Source: Alphaproteobacteria bacterium (GTDB taxonomy: Bacteria > Pseudomonadota > Alphaproteobacteria > UBA8366). Taken from it: a stretch of DNA of 64,000 nucleotides. Below the pieces are notes generated by a model. The model was not told where the DNA came from and made no database searches. It was given only the letters and a program-made list of their open reading frames with translations. The translations under genes were made by a program, and so were the position numbers. The stretch is from positions 646,725-710,724 of the forward strand of contig WHUA01000001.1 of the NCBI GenBank assembly GCA_009377445.1, given 5' to 3'. This document shows, one piece after another, positions 32,537 through 41,916 of the stretch. The number at the start of each line of letters is the position of its first letter. Position 1 is the first letter of the stretch.

Positions 32537-33607
32537 TCAGCTTCCAAGGGCGGCTGTATCCATCAGGACCGACAGGTCCACGGCGCCCGGAGCCAGGATA
32601 TGCGCGGCGATATGGGCCTTCCGAACCCGTTCGACCGAAGCCATGTCGATCGTCACGGTTTCCGGATAAAGCGACGTCCGGTAGCGCGCGATGATGGTTT
32701 TGAGCTGATCGATGTTGCCGCCGGCAACGAGGGCTTTGGGAAGCGCCGCGATGACCTCGTCCGGCGCTATCGTGCGGGTGTCGTGAAGCCCATTCTTGAG
32801 GGCAACGGCAAGCTTCTTCATCTCGTCGAGGCGGCGGTCGCGCTCCTCGGCGCGCACCGTGACGCCCATGAATTCATATGAACCGCCGAGAAACCGCGTG
32901 GCGTCCGCGATGTCCATGGCGTTGACCAGGACCCCACCCCCGGCCTCGACAATCAGGCTCAGCGCCGGCTCCTGGACCATGCCGGCATCGACCTGGCCGA
33001 GACGCAGCGCGTCGTACAGGTTCGTGCCGAGCGCCGCGAACCGGACATTCTTGGCGTTGGCGCGGGCTTGTTCCAGCAGGAACAGCATGAGGGCATGATC
33101 GGCGTTGCCGAGCGCCGAGACGCCGACCGTCTTGTCTTCGAGGTCCGCGATCGTTTTGATCGCGTCCTTCTGCTTCGGCGCGACCGCCAGCGCGAAGAGC
33201 GGAAGCCTGCCGGTCGAGGCGAACCGCCGGATCTTGGCGCCCTTGGCGAATGCCTGCAGCGCGACGTCGAAGGAAGTCCCGGCGTAGTCGACCGAGCCGC
33301 CCACGAGCGCCTGCATGGCGGCATTGCCGCCGCGCGTGTAGACGAGCTGCACGTCGAGACCCTGGTCCGCGAAATGGCCGCGGGCCCGCGTCACTTCATA
33401 AGGAATGACGCACAGGAGCTGACCGCAGAATGCGAGCTTGAGCTTGGTGCTGGCGGCGTCGGCCTTTGCCGCGCCGCCGCCGGCCACGGCCAGCGCCGCA
33501 ACACCAAGAATGCCGCCGAGCGCCGTCCGCCGATCGACCTCGAGATCTTTTTGCAGTTCTTCGGGAACGCCGATCAGGTCCGGTTGGGTGGATTCGCAAC
33601 AGCCCAT
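32537..33607 (-). CDS. ABC substrate-binding protein, NMT1/TauA-like (importer 1)
   Basis: MGCCESTQ...DRRTALGGILGVAALAVAGGGAAKADA leader; LQVLYTRGGNAAMQALVGGSVDYAGTSFD-type SBP signature. Confidence 0.85.
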   Translation of the reverse strand: MGCCESTQPDLIGVPEELQKDLEVDRRTALGGILGVAALAVAGGGAAKADAASTKLKLAFCGQLLCVIPYEVTRARGHFADQGLDVQLVYTRGGNAAMQALVGGSVDYAGTSFDVALQAFAKGAKIRRFASTGRLPLFALAVAPKQKDAIKTIADLEDKTVGVSALGNADHALMLFLLEQARANAKNVRFAALGTNLYDALRLGQVDAGMVQEPALSLIVEAGGGVLVNAMDIADATRFLGGSYEFMGVTVRAEERDRRLDEMKKLAVALKNGLHDTRTIAPDEVIAALPKALVAGGNIDQLKTIIARYRTSLYPETVTIDMASVERVRKAHIAAHILAPGAVDLSVLMDTAALGS

Positions 33608-33817
33608 GGCGAACTCTTCCTTTCCAAACACCCAGCAGCAAAATGATATCAGAAATGTAGGTTGATATAAAACACAAGGAATATATGTAAAAATAGGGGC
33701 CGTCGGGTAGATTGTCGCGATATTCCGCGGCGCTCCCTTCCAGCGCCGCATCCGTGGCGGCGGAGGCGGCGGGCGCGCTGTCCGCGGCGCCCGCCTTTCC
33801 CGGTTATCGGCCGCCGC

Positions 33818-34882
33818 TCAGTTCAGCCGGAGATCGAGGATGTGGCGCTTGTCCGGATGCAGCTCGCCCTTCTCGACCCGCTTTACGATGTCGGTCAGCG
33901 CGGCGTTCGCCGGCGTCGGCACGCCGATCTCTTTCGCCTTGCCGACGATGAACCCGTTGAGCTGCTCGATCTCTGTCCGCCGGCCCTTGACCATATCCTG
34001 GCCCATGGAGGGCCGGTGCGCGCCGCCGCCGGGCTTGCGTGCCTCGGCCAGCCGATGCTCGTCGTATTCGGCGATGGCCTTCGCGTCGCCCTCGCCGGCC
34101 CGGGCGATGACCTCCGGGTCGATATGGTGGATCTCCTCGAGCACATAGCCGAGCGCCTGCCCGACCCGGATCGCCTCGCTGCCGAGCCGCGCGCCGAAGC
34201 GGCGCAACCCGTCGTCCATCAGGATGTCGCGGCTGATGAGCCCGGTGCAGGCCGACATGCCGTTCGCCATGCCGTTGGTCACCAGCTTCGACCAGCGCTC
34301 GCCCCAGAGATTCCCCGTCACCTTCGCCGAATCGGACAGCGCCACCAGGCGGCAGACCTCCTTGGCGCGATCGGTGATCCGTCCGTGCACTTCGCCCACG
34401 CGAAACACGGTGTGCTTGTCCCCGCTCTTGCCGGCGGCGCGGCGCACGTGGCCCGGCTCGCAGAGGTCGACCGTGATCGAGCTCGCGATGGAGCCGAGGA
34501 CGCGGCCCCAGCCGGCGATCCCGGCGATCGTCTCTTCGTTGATGCAGTTCTGCAGCGAGACGATGAAGCCATCGGGGGCGAGATACTGTTTGACCATCGT
34601 GGTCGCCCAGGCGGTGTCGTAGGACTTCATGCACACGAAGGCAATGTCGATCGGCTTCTCCTTGGCAAGGCTCTGCATCTCGGTGAGGTGCATCGCCCGG
34701 ACCGGCGTCGTGAACTCCGGCACATCGCGCAGGTGGCTGATCTTCAGCCCTTTGCTCTTCATCGTCTCGACGTTTTCGGGCCAGGGATCGACGAAGGTCA
34801 CGTCCTCGCCCGCCTGCGCCATGTGCGCGCCGGCGTATCCGCCGACCGCACCCGTCCCCATAACAGCTATTTTCGCACCCAT
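33818..34882 (-). CDS. Ketopantoate reductase family protein (2-dehydropantoate 2-reductase-like)
   Basis: MGAKIAVMGTGAVGGYAGAHMAQAGEDVTFVD, VCMKSYDTAWA, LQNCINEETIA. Confidence 0.85.
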   Translation of the reverse strand: MGAKIAVMGTGAVGGYAGAHMAQAGEDVTFVDPWPENVETMKSKGLKISHLRDVPEFTTPVRAMHLTEMQSLAKEKPIDIAFVCMKSYDTAWATTMVKQYLAPDGFIVSLQNCINEETIAGIAGWGRVLGSIASSITVDLCEPGHVRRAAGKSGDKHTVFRVGEVHGRITDRAKEVCRLVALSDSAKVTGNLWGERWSKLVTNGMANGMSACTGLISRDILMDDGLRRFGARLGSEAIRVGQALGYVLEEIHHIDPEVIARAGEGDAKAIAEYDEHRLAEARKPGGGAHRPSMGQDMVKGRRTEIEQLNGFIVGKAKEIGVPTPANAALTDIVKRVEKGELHPDKRHILDLRLN

Positions 34883-35191
34883 CTTTCGTCCTCCTGACAT
34901 TTTTAGCAGTGTACCGAATTCGTGAGCCGCCCGCCTAATCCGGGCGCTTTTCCCTTTCGACGCCGTTGTTTCCCGCTGCCGGCGACTTTCGGGCCAGCCT
35001 ATCGTGCATTCCGCTCCCGTCCCGCCTTGCGGGCGGGGAATGGCATGTGGGGCGGAGAGATGTCGGTGAAGGTCTTGGACGTGCGGGTAACCCGCCTACA
35101 ATCGCATTGGTCATGGGTCTTTGAAAAGGGGCGGTTCCCCGCTCCGGCGATCGTTCGGCGCCTTCCTATCCGCGCAACGGGGTCTCGCCGT

Positions 35192-36091
35192 TCAAGCCGA
35201 GGCGGCAATGGCGCCCGGCGACGCCATCGAGACCGCGATGCGCCGGATGCCGTCGAGCGCCGGCTCGGGGATGTCGGACTCGATCGCCGCGGGATAGACC
35301 ATGTAGGCGGGCAGATGAAGCTGCGGCGCGTCCGGAACGACGCGGATCTGCCCGGACTCGATATACGGCCGGATCGAGCGCATCGGAAAATAGCCGGCGC
35401 CGCCGCTGTGAAGGATGTGCTGCAAGCCCAGCCATCCGACGCTTGCAGTGACCCGCGCGCCCGTGAACTCGGGGAAGATTATGCTGTGCTGCGTATAAAA
35501 ATCCGGCCCCCAATCGACGAACACATAGCCGTCTTCGGGCAATGGGCCGAGTTTCAGCTCGCGCGACGTCGTGGCATAGACGAGCTGTTCGTCGAACAGC
35601 CGCTCGACTTTCAGGCTTGGCCGGCTTTGCGGCGCGTACATGACCGCGATGTCGATGCGGCCTTCGACCAGGCCGAACATGAGGTCGTCCTCGAAGCCGA
35701 TCTCCGCCCTGACGGATGTGTCGGGCAATCTGTCCGCCATCCAGGCGAGCCAATCGACGAGGAGCCGGTCCCACAGGCCGACGCGGGCGCCGACCGTCAG
35801 CGATGCGCGGAACCGGCGGGGTATTCCGACATCCTGGCGCGCCCGCTCGACGGTCCGCACGAGCGTCGCCGCGTGCTTCTGGAATTGCTTGCCGGACGCG
35901 GTCAGGGTGGTGCCGGCCTTGTTGCGGATGAAGAGCGAGCAGCCGAGCTGTTCCTCCAGCAACCGGATGCGGGCGCTCACGGTCGATTGCGTTACATGCA
36001 GGCGCTCGGCCGCGGAAATGAAATTTCCCGCCGATACGACCATCATGAATGTGCGGGCGAGCTCCGTATCCATCCCGTCGGCGCCGTCCAT
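35192..36091 (-). CDS. LysR family transcriptional regulator
   Basis: ELARTFMMVVSAGNFISAAERLHVTQSTVSARIRLLEEQLGCSLFIR HTH plus effector domain. Confidence 0.95.
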   Translation of the reverse strand: MDGADGMDTELARTFMMVVSAGNFISAAERLHVTQSTVSARIRLLEEQLGCSLFIRNKAGTTLTASGKQFQKHAATLVRTVERARQDVGIPRRFRASLTVGARVGLWDRLLVDWLAWMADRLPDTSVRAEIGFEDDLMFGLVEGRIDIAVMYAPQSRPSLKVERLFDEQLVYATTSRELKLGPLPEDGYVFVDWGPDFYTQHSIIFPEFTGARVTASVGWLGLQHILHSGGAGYFPMRSIRPYIESGQIRVVPDAPQLHLPAYMVYPAAIESDIPEPALDGIRRIAVSMASPGAIAASA

Positions 36092-36094
36092 ATT

Positions 36095-36113
36095 ATATCG
36101 AAGATGTCGATAT
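36095..36113. promoter_or_regulatory. Putative LysR operator in the LysR/nitronate monooxygenase spacer
   Basis: ATATCGA-N5-TCGATAT, T-N11-A architecture, 3 bp upstream of the LysR start. Confidence 0.55.
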
Positions 36114-36204
36114 CAAGCGCTTCTACTTATCGTTTGTCAATTCTATAGACGCATCCCAGCTTTATTCCAGCCCGTGCAAGTAGCAGGGAAGGAGGATCAG
36201 GAAG

Positions 36205-37212
36205 ATGGCCGCACGAAACAAGAAGTGGACGCAGGGCGAACTCCACACGCCGGTCTGCGATATTCTCGGATGCGCGCACCCGATCGTCTTGGCGGGCATG
36301 GGCGGCGTGGCGCGCTCCGAGCTCGTGGCGGCGGTGGTGGAGGCCGGCGGCTACGGATTTCTGGGAATGGTACGCGAACCGCCGGCCCTGATCCGGACCG
36401 AGATCGATCGTGTCCGCGCCCGCACCGGCTCGTCCTTCGGGGTCAATCTCATCCCGCACGCGACGGGCCGAGCGTTGCTCGACGCGGAGATCGATGCCTG
36501 CATCGCGGCGAAGATTCCATCCGTGGCGCTTTTCTGGAATGTATATCCCGATGTCGTCCGGCGGTTTCGGGACGAAGGGATCATCGTCGCCTATCAGGTC
36601 GGGTCGCCCGACGAAGCGATCGCGGCGGAGGATGCCGGCGCCAATATTCTCATCGCGCAGGGCTCGGAGGCGGGCGGTCACGTGCGCGGCCGCGAAAGCG
36701 TCTTCACACTGGTTCAGAAGGTGGTGGCGCATGCCGGCGTACCGGTGCTCGCGGCGGGCGGGATCGCGGACGGCAAGGGGCTGGCCGCCGCGCTGTCGCT
36801 CGGCGCGCAAGGCGTCGTCGTCGGCACCGCGTTCATGGCCACGCATGAATCCTTCGCCCACGACTACCACAAGCAACGGCTGGTATCGGCGCGCGCCGGG
36901 GACACGGTGCTGACCGACTCTTTCCACATAAACTGGCCCCGGGGCGCCATGGTCCGCGTGATCGCCAACAGCGTCACGCGCGGCGAAGCGGGCGATCCGT
37001 TCTCGGGCCCGACGAAGACCATCGGCGAGGAAGAGGGGCGTCCGATCTATCTGTTCAGCACCGACTCCCCGCTTCGGTCCATGACCGGCGATTTCGCGGC
37101 GATGGCTCTCTATGCCGGCGAATCGGTCGAAGGCGTTACGAACATAGTGCCCGCCGGCGAACGGCTTCGAACCATGCTGGAGGAAGCGCAGGCGCTGCTC
37201 CGCCCGAGGTAA
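36205..37212 (+). CDS. Nitronate monooxygenase (2-nitropropane dioxygenase family)
   Basis: PIVLAGMGGVARSELVAAVVEAGGYGFLGM, NILIAQGSEAGGHVRG, VLAAGGIADGKGLAAALSLGAQGVVVGTAF. Confidence 0.92.
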   Translation: MAARNKKWTQGELHTPVCDILGCAHPIVLAGMGGVARSELVAAVVEAGGYGFLGMVREPPALIRTEIDRVRARTGSSFGVNLIPHATGRALLDAEIDACIAAKIPSVALFWNVYPDVVRRFRDEGIIVAYQVGSPDEAIAAEDAGANILIAQGSEAGGHVRGRESVFTLVQKVVAHAGVPVLAAGGIADGKGLAAALSLGAQGVVVGTAFMATHESFAHDYHKQRLVSARAGDTVLTDSFHINWPRGAMVRVIANSVTRGEAGDPFSGPTKTIGEEEGRPIYLFSTDSPLRSMTGDFAAMALYAGESVEGVTNIVPAGERLRTMLEEAQALLRPR

Positions 37213-37254
37213 AGGCGCTCAGAATTATTGCCGTGGGTGCGGGCGTTCCTGCAT

Positions 37255-37797
37255 TCAGGCATCGGCCGGATAGGTCAGGGCGCCAGCCGGCCCAGGCCTG
37301 GCTGCATCCGTCATGCGCGCCGGCTCGACGTGGTTCGGCCCGAGGATGTGGAAGACCGACTCGCCGCCGGCAATCAGGTAGTCGGCGATGATACGCCGGT
37401 GACATCGCCACCACACGGCCTCCGCGCACATGATTGCGCACTCGGTATCGTGTCCCAGCGCGCGCAGCCTGGTCATACCGGAACGGAAGCCGTCGCCCAT
37501 GGCGTAGTCTGCGTAATTGTGAAAGCTTCGGTTCTGCCAGAACCCGTTCACCGCCGCCGGCACGTCCTTCGCGCGCCCGCGCAATCCGCCGAGCGCCGCA
37601 AGATGCGCATAGCCGATTCGGAGCTCCGTCAACGCCTCGGCGAACGCATCCGCATTGTATTGAGGGTTTGTGCGCGACCGCGGGACCGTGCGCACGTCGA
37701 CGACCAGCCGGACTCCCGCATCGCTCAGCAGATCGACGAACGCGCCGACCGTGCGTGTCGAGTGTCCGATGGTGAAGAACGGCCGCGCCATACTCAA
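37255..37797 (-). CDS. DUF488 family protein
   Basis: FFTIGHSTRTVGAFVDLLSDAGVRLVVDVRTVPRSRTNPQYN, CAEAVWWRCHRRIIADYL. Confidence 0.92.
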   Translation of the reverse strand: MSMARPFFTIGHSTRTVGAFVDLLSDAGVRLVVDVRTVPRSRTNPQYNADAFAEALTELRIGYAHLAALGGLRGRAKDVPAAVNGFWQNRSFHNYADYAMGDGFRSGMTRLRALGHDTECAIMCAEAVWWRCHRRIIADYLIAGGESVFHILGPNHVEPARMTDAARPGPAGALTYPADA

Positions 37798-37822
37798 AGC
37801 CTCAACCGAGTGGGATCGATCG

Positions 37823-38260
37823 TCAGCGCGGCGGCTTCGGCGTCGCTTCCGCGAGCTTCCGCTTCAGCGCGCGCATAGCCTCGAAGCGCCCGGTGACGTC
37901 GCGCATGATCGCGGCCAGCCCGGTCATCCGGCCGGACCGGTCCCGCAGCGGCACGATCGTGAACTCGAGCGACACGCCGGCGCCATCCTTCGTGATCCCC
38001 GGAACCGCGAGAATGTCGCCCTGCCCGTAGCGGCTCTCGCCGCCTTCGATGACATGGCGGTAACCGTCCCAATGGCGCTCGCGCAGTCGTTCGGGAATGA
38101 TGATGTCGAGCGATTGTCCGATGGCCTCGCTGCGCGAATGGCCGAAGATGCGCTCCGCGCCGGGGTTCCAGAAGCGGATGATGCCCTCCCTGTCCGCGGC
38201 GACAATCGCGTCGGAGCGCGTGGCGAGAACGGCTTCGGCGAGCGTTTCGGACAGGCTCAT
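37823..38260 (-). CDS. Stand-alone PAS domain protein
   Basis: DAIVAADREGIIRFWNPGAERIFGHSRSEAIGQSLDIIIPERLRERHWDGY; no output domain. Confidence 0.88.
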   Translation of the reverse strand: MSLSETLAEAVLATRSDAIVAADREGIIRFWNPGAERIFGHSRSEAIGQSLDIIIPERLRERHWDGYRHVIEGGESRYGQGDILAVPGITKDGAGVSLEFTIVPLRDRSGRMTGLAAIMRDVTGRFEAMRALKRKLAEATPKPPR

Positions 38261-38353
38261 CCTGGGACCTCTTATGAACCGACGCCGATCAGCGGCGAAG
38301 GAGTTTCAACGCTCCAGGCTTGTGCAGCGCGACATTCTCTGCATTGACCCAAG

Positions 38354-39904
38354 TCAGGTTGCAGACGTCGTCGCACCGGCCAACTGCCGCTCCAGCTCGA
38401 CCTCGGCGCGCAGGCTCTCGGCGTCGCGCCCGATCGTTGCGACGGCGAGGGTCCGGCCGGCGCGGCGGTAGGTCACCCGGCAATCTTTGTCCTCGACGCG
38501 CCCGTCGATCTCGGCCTCGTCCCATTTCTCCGCGTGGCCGACATAGAGGATCGGGACGTCGTAGTGCATGCTCCAGAAGAACGGCACGGCGTCGAACGGC
38601 TCGCGGCGCCCGAGCATGTTGCGCGCCGCGGCCTGTCCCTGCCGTTGCGCGACCACCCAGTGCTCGACGCGGATAGTGTCGCCCGTGTGCGGATCGGGCC
38701 AGCGCGCGATGTCGCCTGCCGCGAAAATGCCCGGCGCGCTGGTCTGGAGATATTTGTCGACAACGACGCCGCGGTCGATCGTAAGTCCCGCCTTTTCGGC
38801 AAGGCCGACCGCCGGCCGGACGCCGACCCCCACGACGACAAGGTCGGCCGCCAGCGTTTCGCCGTTTTTGAGCTCGACGCTCGTGTCGCCAATCGACGTG
38901 ACCGTCGTTCCGAGATGGAATTGAACGCCGTGTTCCTCGTGCATCGTGCGGACGAGTTCACCGATCTCGCGCCCCATGATGCGTTCCATCGGAATCGCCT
39001 CGGGCGCCACGACGTGGACCTCGACCTTCCGCGCGCGCAGCGAGGCGGCGACTTCGAGCCCGATGAAGCTCGCGCCGATGACGACCGCGCGCCGGGCGGA
39101 CTTCGCCCTCTCGATGATGGCGCGGCTGTCGTCGAGCGAACGAAGATAATGGACGTGCGGCAGGTCGCCGCCCGGCAGGTCGAGGCGCACCGGCTCTGCG
39201 CCGGTCGCGATGAGGAGCGCGTCGTAGGAACAGCGGCTGCCGTCTTCGAAGCGGACTTCCCGTTGCGCCGTATCGATCGCCGCGGCGCGCGCGCCGAGAC
39301 GCAGATCAATGCCGTGATCCCGATAGAATTCCGGTCCGCGCAGCGGGATCCACTCTTCCGGCGCATTGCCGGCGAGATAGTCCTTAGACAGGTTCGGGCG
39401 GTCGTAGGGTCCGCTGGAATCCGCGCTCACCATCGCGATGCTTCCGGCATAGCCTTCGCGGCGCAGCGTCTCGGCGGCGCTATTGCCCGCCGCCCCGCCA
39501 CCCAGGATGACGATCGATTCAGGCATGCCTGCCGCGGGCAGCGGCTCCGGCTTCGCCGCGGCGGCGGCCTTCTCGCGGACGACGATCCTGCCGTCCTGCC
39601 GCTCGACGCGCCAGCACGGGACCGGGTTGAGGGCCGGCGCCCGCAACGCTTCGCCGGTACGCAGGTTGAAGCAGGCATGGTGCCAGGGACAGCGCACCGT
39701 GTCCCCGGCGAGGAGCCCCTCCGCGAGCGGCCCGCCGTAATGCGTGCAGGTGGCGCCGATCGCGAACACGTCCTGTCCGCGCCGCGCCAGCAGCACTGCG
39801 TCGTCGCCGACATGGCCCAGCAGCATGGCGCCATCGGCAAGGTCGGCGAGAAGAACGCCCTGGGTGAGGTCGGGTCCGCTCGGCTGCGACTGTTCTGCGC
39901 TCAT
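38354..39904 (-). CDS. Rieske [2Fe-2S] plus FAD-dependent pyridine nucleotide-disulfide oxidoreductase (AIF/ferredoxin-reductase-like)
   Basis: Rieske CTHYGGPLAEG...CPWHHACFNLRTG; VILGGGAAGNSAAETLRREGY, AVVIGASFIGLEVAASLR, GIFAAGDIARWP. Confidence 0.92.
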   Translation of the reverse strand: MSAEQSQPSGPDLTQGVLLADLADGAMLLGHVGDDAVLLARRGQDVFAIGATCTHYGGPLAEGLLAGDTVRCPWHHACFNLRTGEALRAPALNPVPCWRVERQDGRIVVREKAAAAAKPEPLPAAGMPESIVILGGGAAGNSAAETLRREGYAGSIAMVSADSSGPYDRPNLSKDYLAGNAPEEWIPLRGPEFYRDHGIDLRLGARAAAIDTAQREVRFEDGSRCSYDALLIATGAEPVRLDLPGGDLPHVHYLRSLDDSRAIIERAKSARRAVVIGASFIGLEVAASLRARKVEVHVVAPEAIPMERIMGREIGELVRTMHEEHGVQFHLGTTVTSIGDTSVELKNGETLAADLVVVGVGVRPAVGLAEKAGLTIDRGVVVDKYLQTSAPGIFAAGDIARWPDPHTGDTIRVEHWVVAQRQGQAAARNMLGRREPFDAVPFFWSMHYDVPILYVGHAEKWDEAEIDGRVEDKDCRVTYRRAGRTLAVATIGRDAESLRAEVELERQLAGATTSAT

Positions 39905-39999
39905 GGTCGATCCTCCCTCGATGCGGTGCCGACGATCCGAATGCCTTTCGGGTTGGCTCGCCGTTCTGCGCGCGAGCCAACCCACAGGGAGCGGATTTC

Positions 40000-41094
40000 T
40001 TACTTCTGGCGAAGGCTGCCGACAGCCTTTGCCGCATAGTCGTTCGTCCATGCATTGTCGACCATGCCGGCCTTCAACGGCTTCTTCTCGAACTCGTTCA
40101 CGAAGTCGACGACGCGCTGCATCGCCCCCGCGCTCAACTCGACCGACTTGGGCAACGCCGTGACGGTATTGTTCCAAACGTATTTATAGAACTCCGGTTC
40201 CGTCTGGCGGTGATACTTGTCGTGGACGGCCGTCATCGCCTTCGCCGTCTGGTTCGGGTCGTGGATCGTGTCGAGCGACCGCTGCACCGCGCGGAGGAAC
40301 CGCACCGCGAGGTCCTTGTGTTCGCTCAGCCAGTCTTCGCGGGCGATCAGCGAGATGTACAGGAACCCGTCGAGCGGCTTGACCTCGCCCTGCGAGAAGT
40401 TGAAGAGCATGAGGCCGTCATGGTTCTTGACGGCTTCTTCGGCCGTCGGCGCCGAATGCGTGAATGCCTGGATCCGGTTCTGGGAGAATGCGGCGATCAT
40501 CGCCTGCCCGGAGCCGAGCGCCGTGATCGTCATATCCCTGTCCGCGCGCAAGCCGGCTTCCTTGGCGAGGAACCGCACGAGCTGATCGGTGCCGCTGCCG
40601 GCGGATGTCACGCCGACGGTGATGCCCTCCAATGCCTTGAGCTTTTCCTGATACGAGCTCTGTTCGGTGATGCCGAACTTCTTCGCCCAATCGCTCCTGA
40701 CCGCGATATTGCTGGCGTACTGGGCCATGTCCGCGCCGAAGACGATGACCGGCGCGCCGTTGTCCCGCGCCCGCAGCGCGGAGGAGGTGGCGCCGACATA
40801 GATGTCCGCATCGCCGCCGGTTACCGCGGCAAGCGCCTTGGAGCCGCCTTGGGTGGCGGTAATGGTGGCGTCGATGCCTTCCTCGTCGAAATAGCCGAGC
40901 TGCTCCGCCGCCAGGACCGGCAAGTAAAGAAAGCCGAAGCTCGACATCACCACGTTGACGCGGTCTGCGGCATAGGCGGGTTGTATCGACTGTACGCCCA
41001 CCATCGCCAGGGACACGAAGAGCCCGGCGAAAAACAGGCCCAACGATTTTCCTGCGGCTGTTCGCTTCACCGTTCGTTCGCTACGCGTTCGCAT
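40000..41094 (-). CDS. ABC substrate-binding protein, NMT1/SsuA-like (importer 2)
   Basis: Signal peptide ...FVSLAMVGVQSIQPAYA; LPVLAAEQLGYFDEEGIDATITATQGGSKALAAVTGGDADIYVG. Confidence 0.9.
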   Translation of the reverse strand: MRTRSERTVKRTAAGKSLGLFFAGLFVSLAMVGVQSIQPAYAADRVNVVMSSFGFLYLPVLAAEQLGYFDEEGIDATITATQGGSKALAAVTGGDADIYVGATSSALRARDNGAPVIVFGADMAQYASNIAVRSDWAKKFGITEQSSYQEKLKALEGITVGVTSAGSGTDQLVRFLAKEAGLRADRDMTITALGSGQAMIAAFSQNRIQAFTHSAPTAEEAVKNHDGLMLFNFSQGEVKPLDGFLYISLIAREDWLSEHKDLAVRFLRAVQRSLDTIHDPNQTAKAMTAVHDKYHRQTEPEFYKYVWNNTVTALPKSVELSAGAMQRVVDFVNEFEKKPLKAGMVDNAWTNDYAAKAVGSLRQK

Positions 41095-41119
41095 GGAACA
41101 CCTCTCCGTATGTTTGGAT

Positions 41120-41908
41120 TCAGATCGTCACGTCGCGCGTGGCCTCGAATGACTTCCAAGGCATAGCTTTCTTCTCGACCAGCTTCACGAATGTGTTGAG
41201 GATGAACGCCAGGATCATGATCGCGATCAGCGCGGCGAAGACGCCGCTCGTGTCGAACTGGCCCGCGGAGCTGGTGAGCAGGTAACCCAGGCCGCGATTG
41301 GAGGCGATCAGCTCGCCGACGATGGCGCCGATCAGCGCATAGGGCACCGAGATCCGCAATCCGGCGAACACCCAGGTGATCGCGGAAGGAATGACGACCT
41401 TCGTCAGCACATGGCGCTCGTTCGCGCCCATCAGGCTCAGGATGGCGATCAGCTCCCTGCTGACGTTGCGGACGCCCGTGTAGGTATTGAGGAATACGAG
41501 GAAGAAGACGATCACCGCCGTCAGGGCGATCTTCATGTCCATGCCGATGCCGATCCAGAGAATGAACAGGGGCGCCAGCGCAATCTTCGGCAGGCTGTAG
41601 AACGCCATGATGAAGGGATCGAGCAGATCGGCGAGGAGCTTGACGCGGCCGAGCAGGACGCCCGTGCAGATCCCCAGCGCGCCGCCCAGGAAGAAACCTG
41701 CGAACGCTTCGGTGGCCGTGATCAGGGTGTGGAAGAACAGGCTGCCGTCGGCGATCCAGATATAGAGCTGCGCCGCGATCGCGGTCGGCTCGCTGATGAA
41801 GAAGATCGGCACCAGCGTTCCCGAAGCCAACTGCCAGGCAATCAGAATCACGGCCAGCAGCGCAAGACGCAGCGCGTTGATCCGGAAAGTGCTTGGAGCG
41901 CCCTTCAT
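41120..41908 (-). CDS. ABC permease, SsuC/TauC-like (importer 2)
   Basis: LVPIFFISEPTAIAAQL, FYSLPKIALAPLFILWIGIGMDMKIAL. Confidence 0.92.
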   Translation of the reverse strand: MKGAPSTFRINALRLALLAVILIAWQLASGTLVPIFFISEPTAIAAQLYIWIADGSLFFHTLITATEAFAGFFLGGALGICTGVLLGRVKLLADLLDPFIMAFYSLPKIALAPLFILWIGIGMDMKIALTAVIVFFLVFLNTYTGVRNVSRELIAILSLMGANERHVLTKVVIPSAITWVFAGLRISVPYALIGAIVGELIASNRGLGYLLTSSAGQFDTSGVFAALIAIMILAFILNTFVKLVEKKAMPWKSFEATRDVTI

Positions 41909-41916
41909 ATGCTTCC

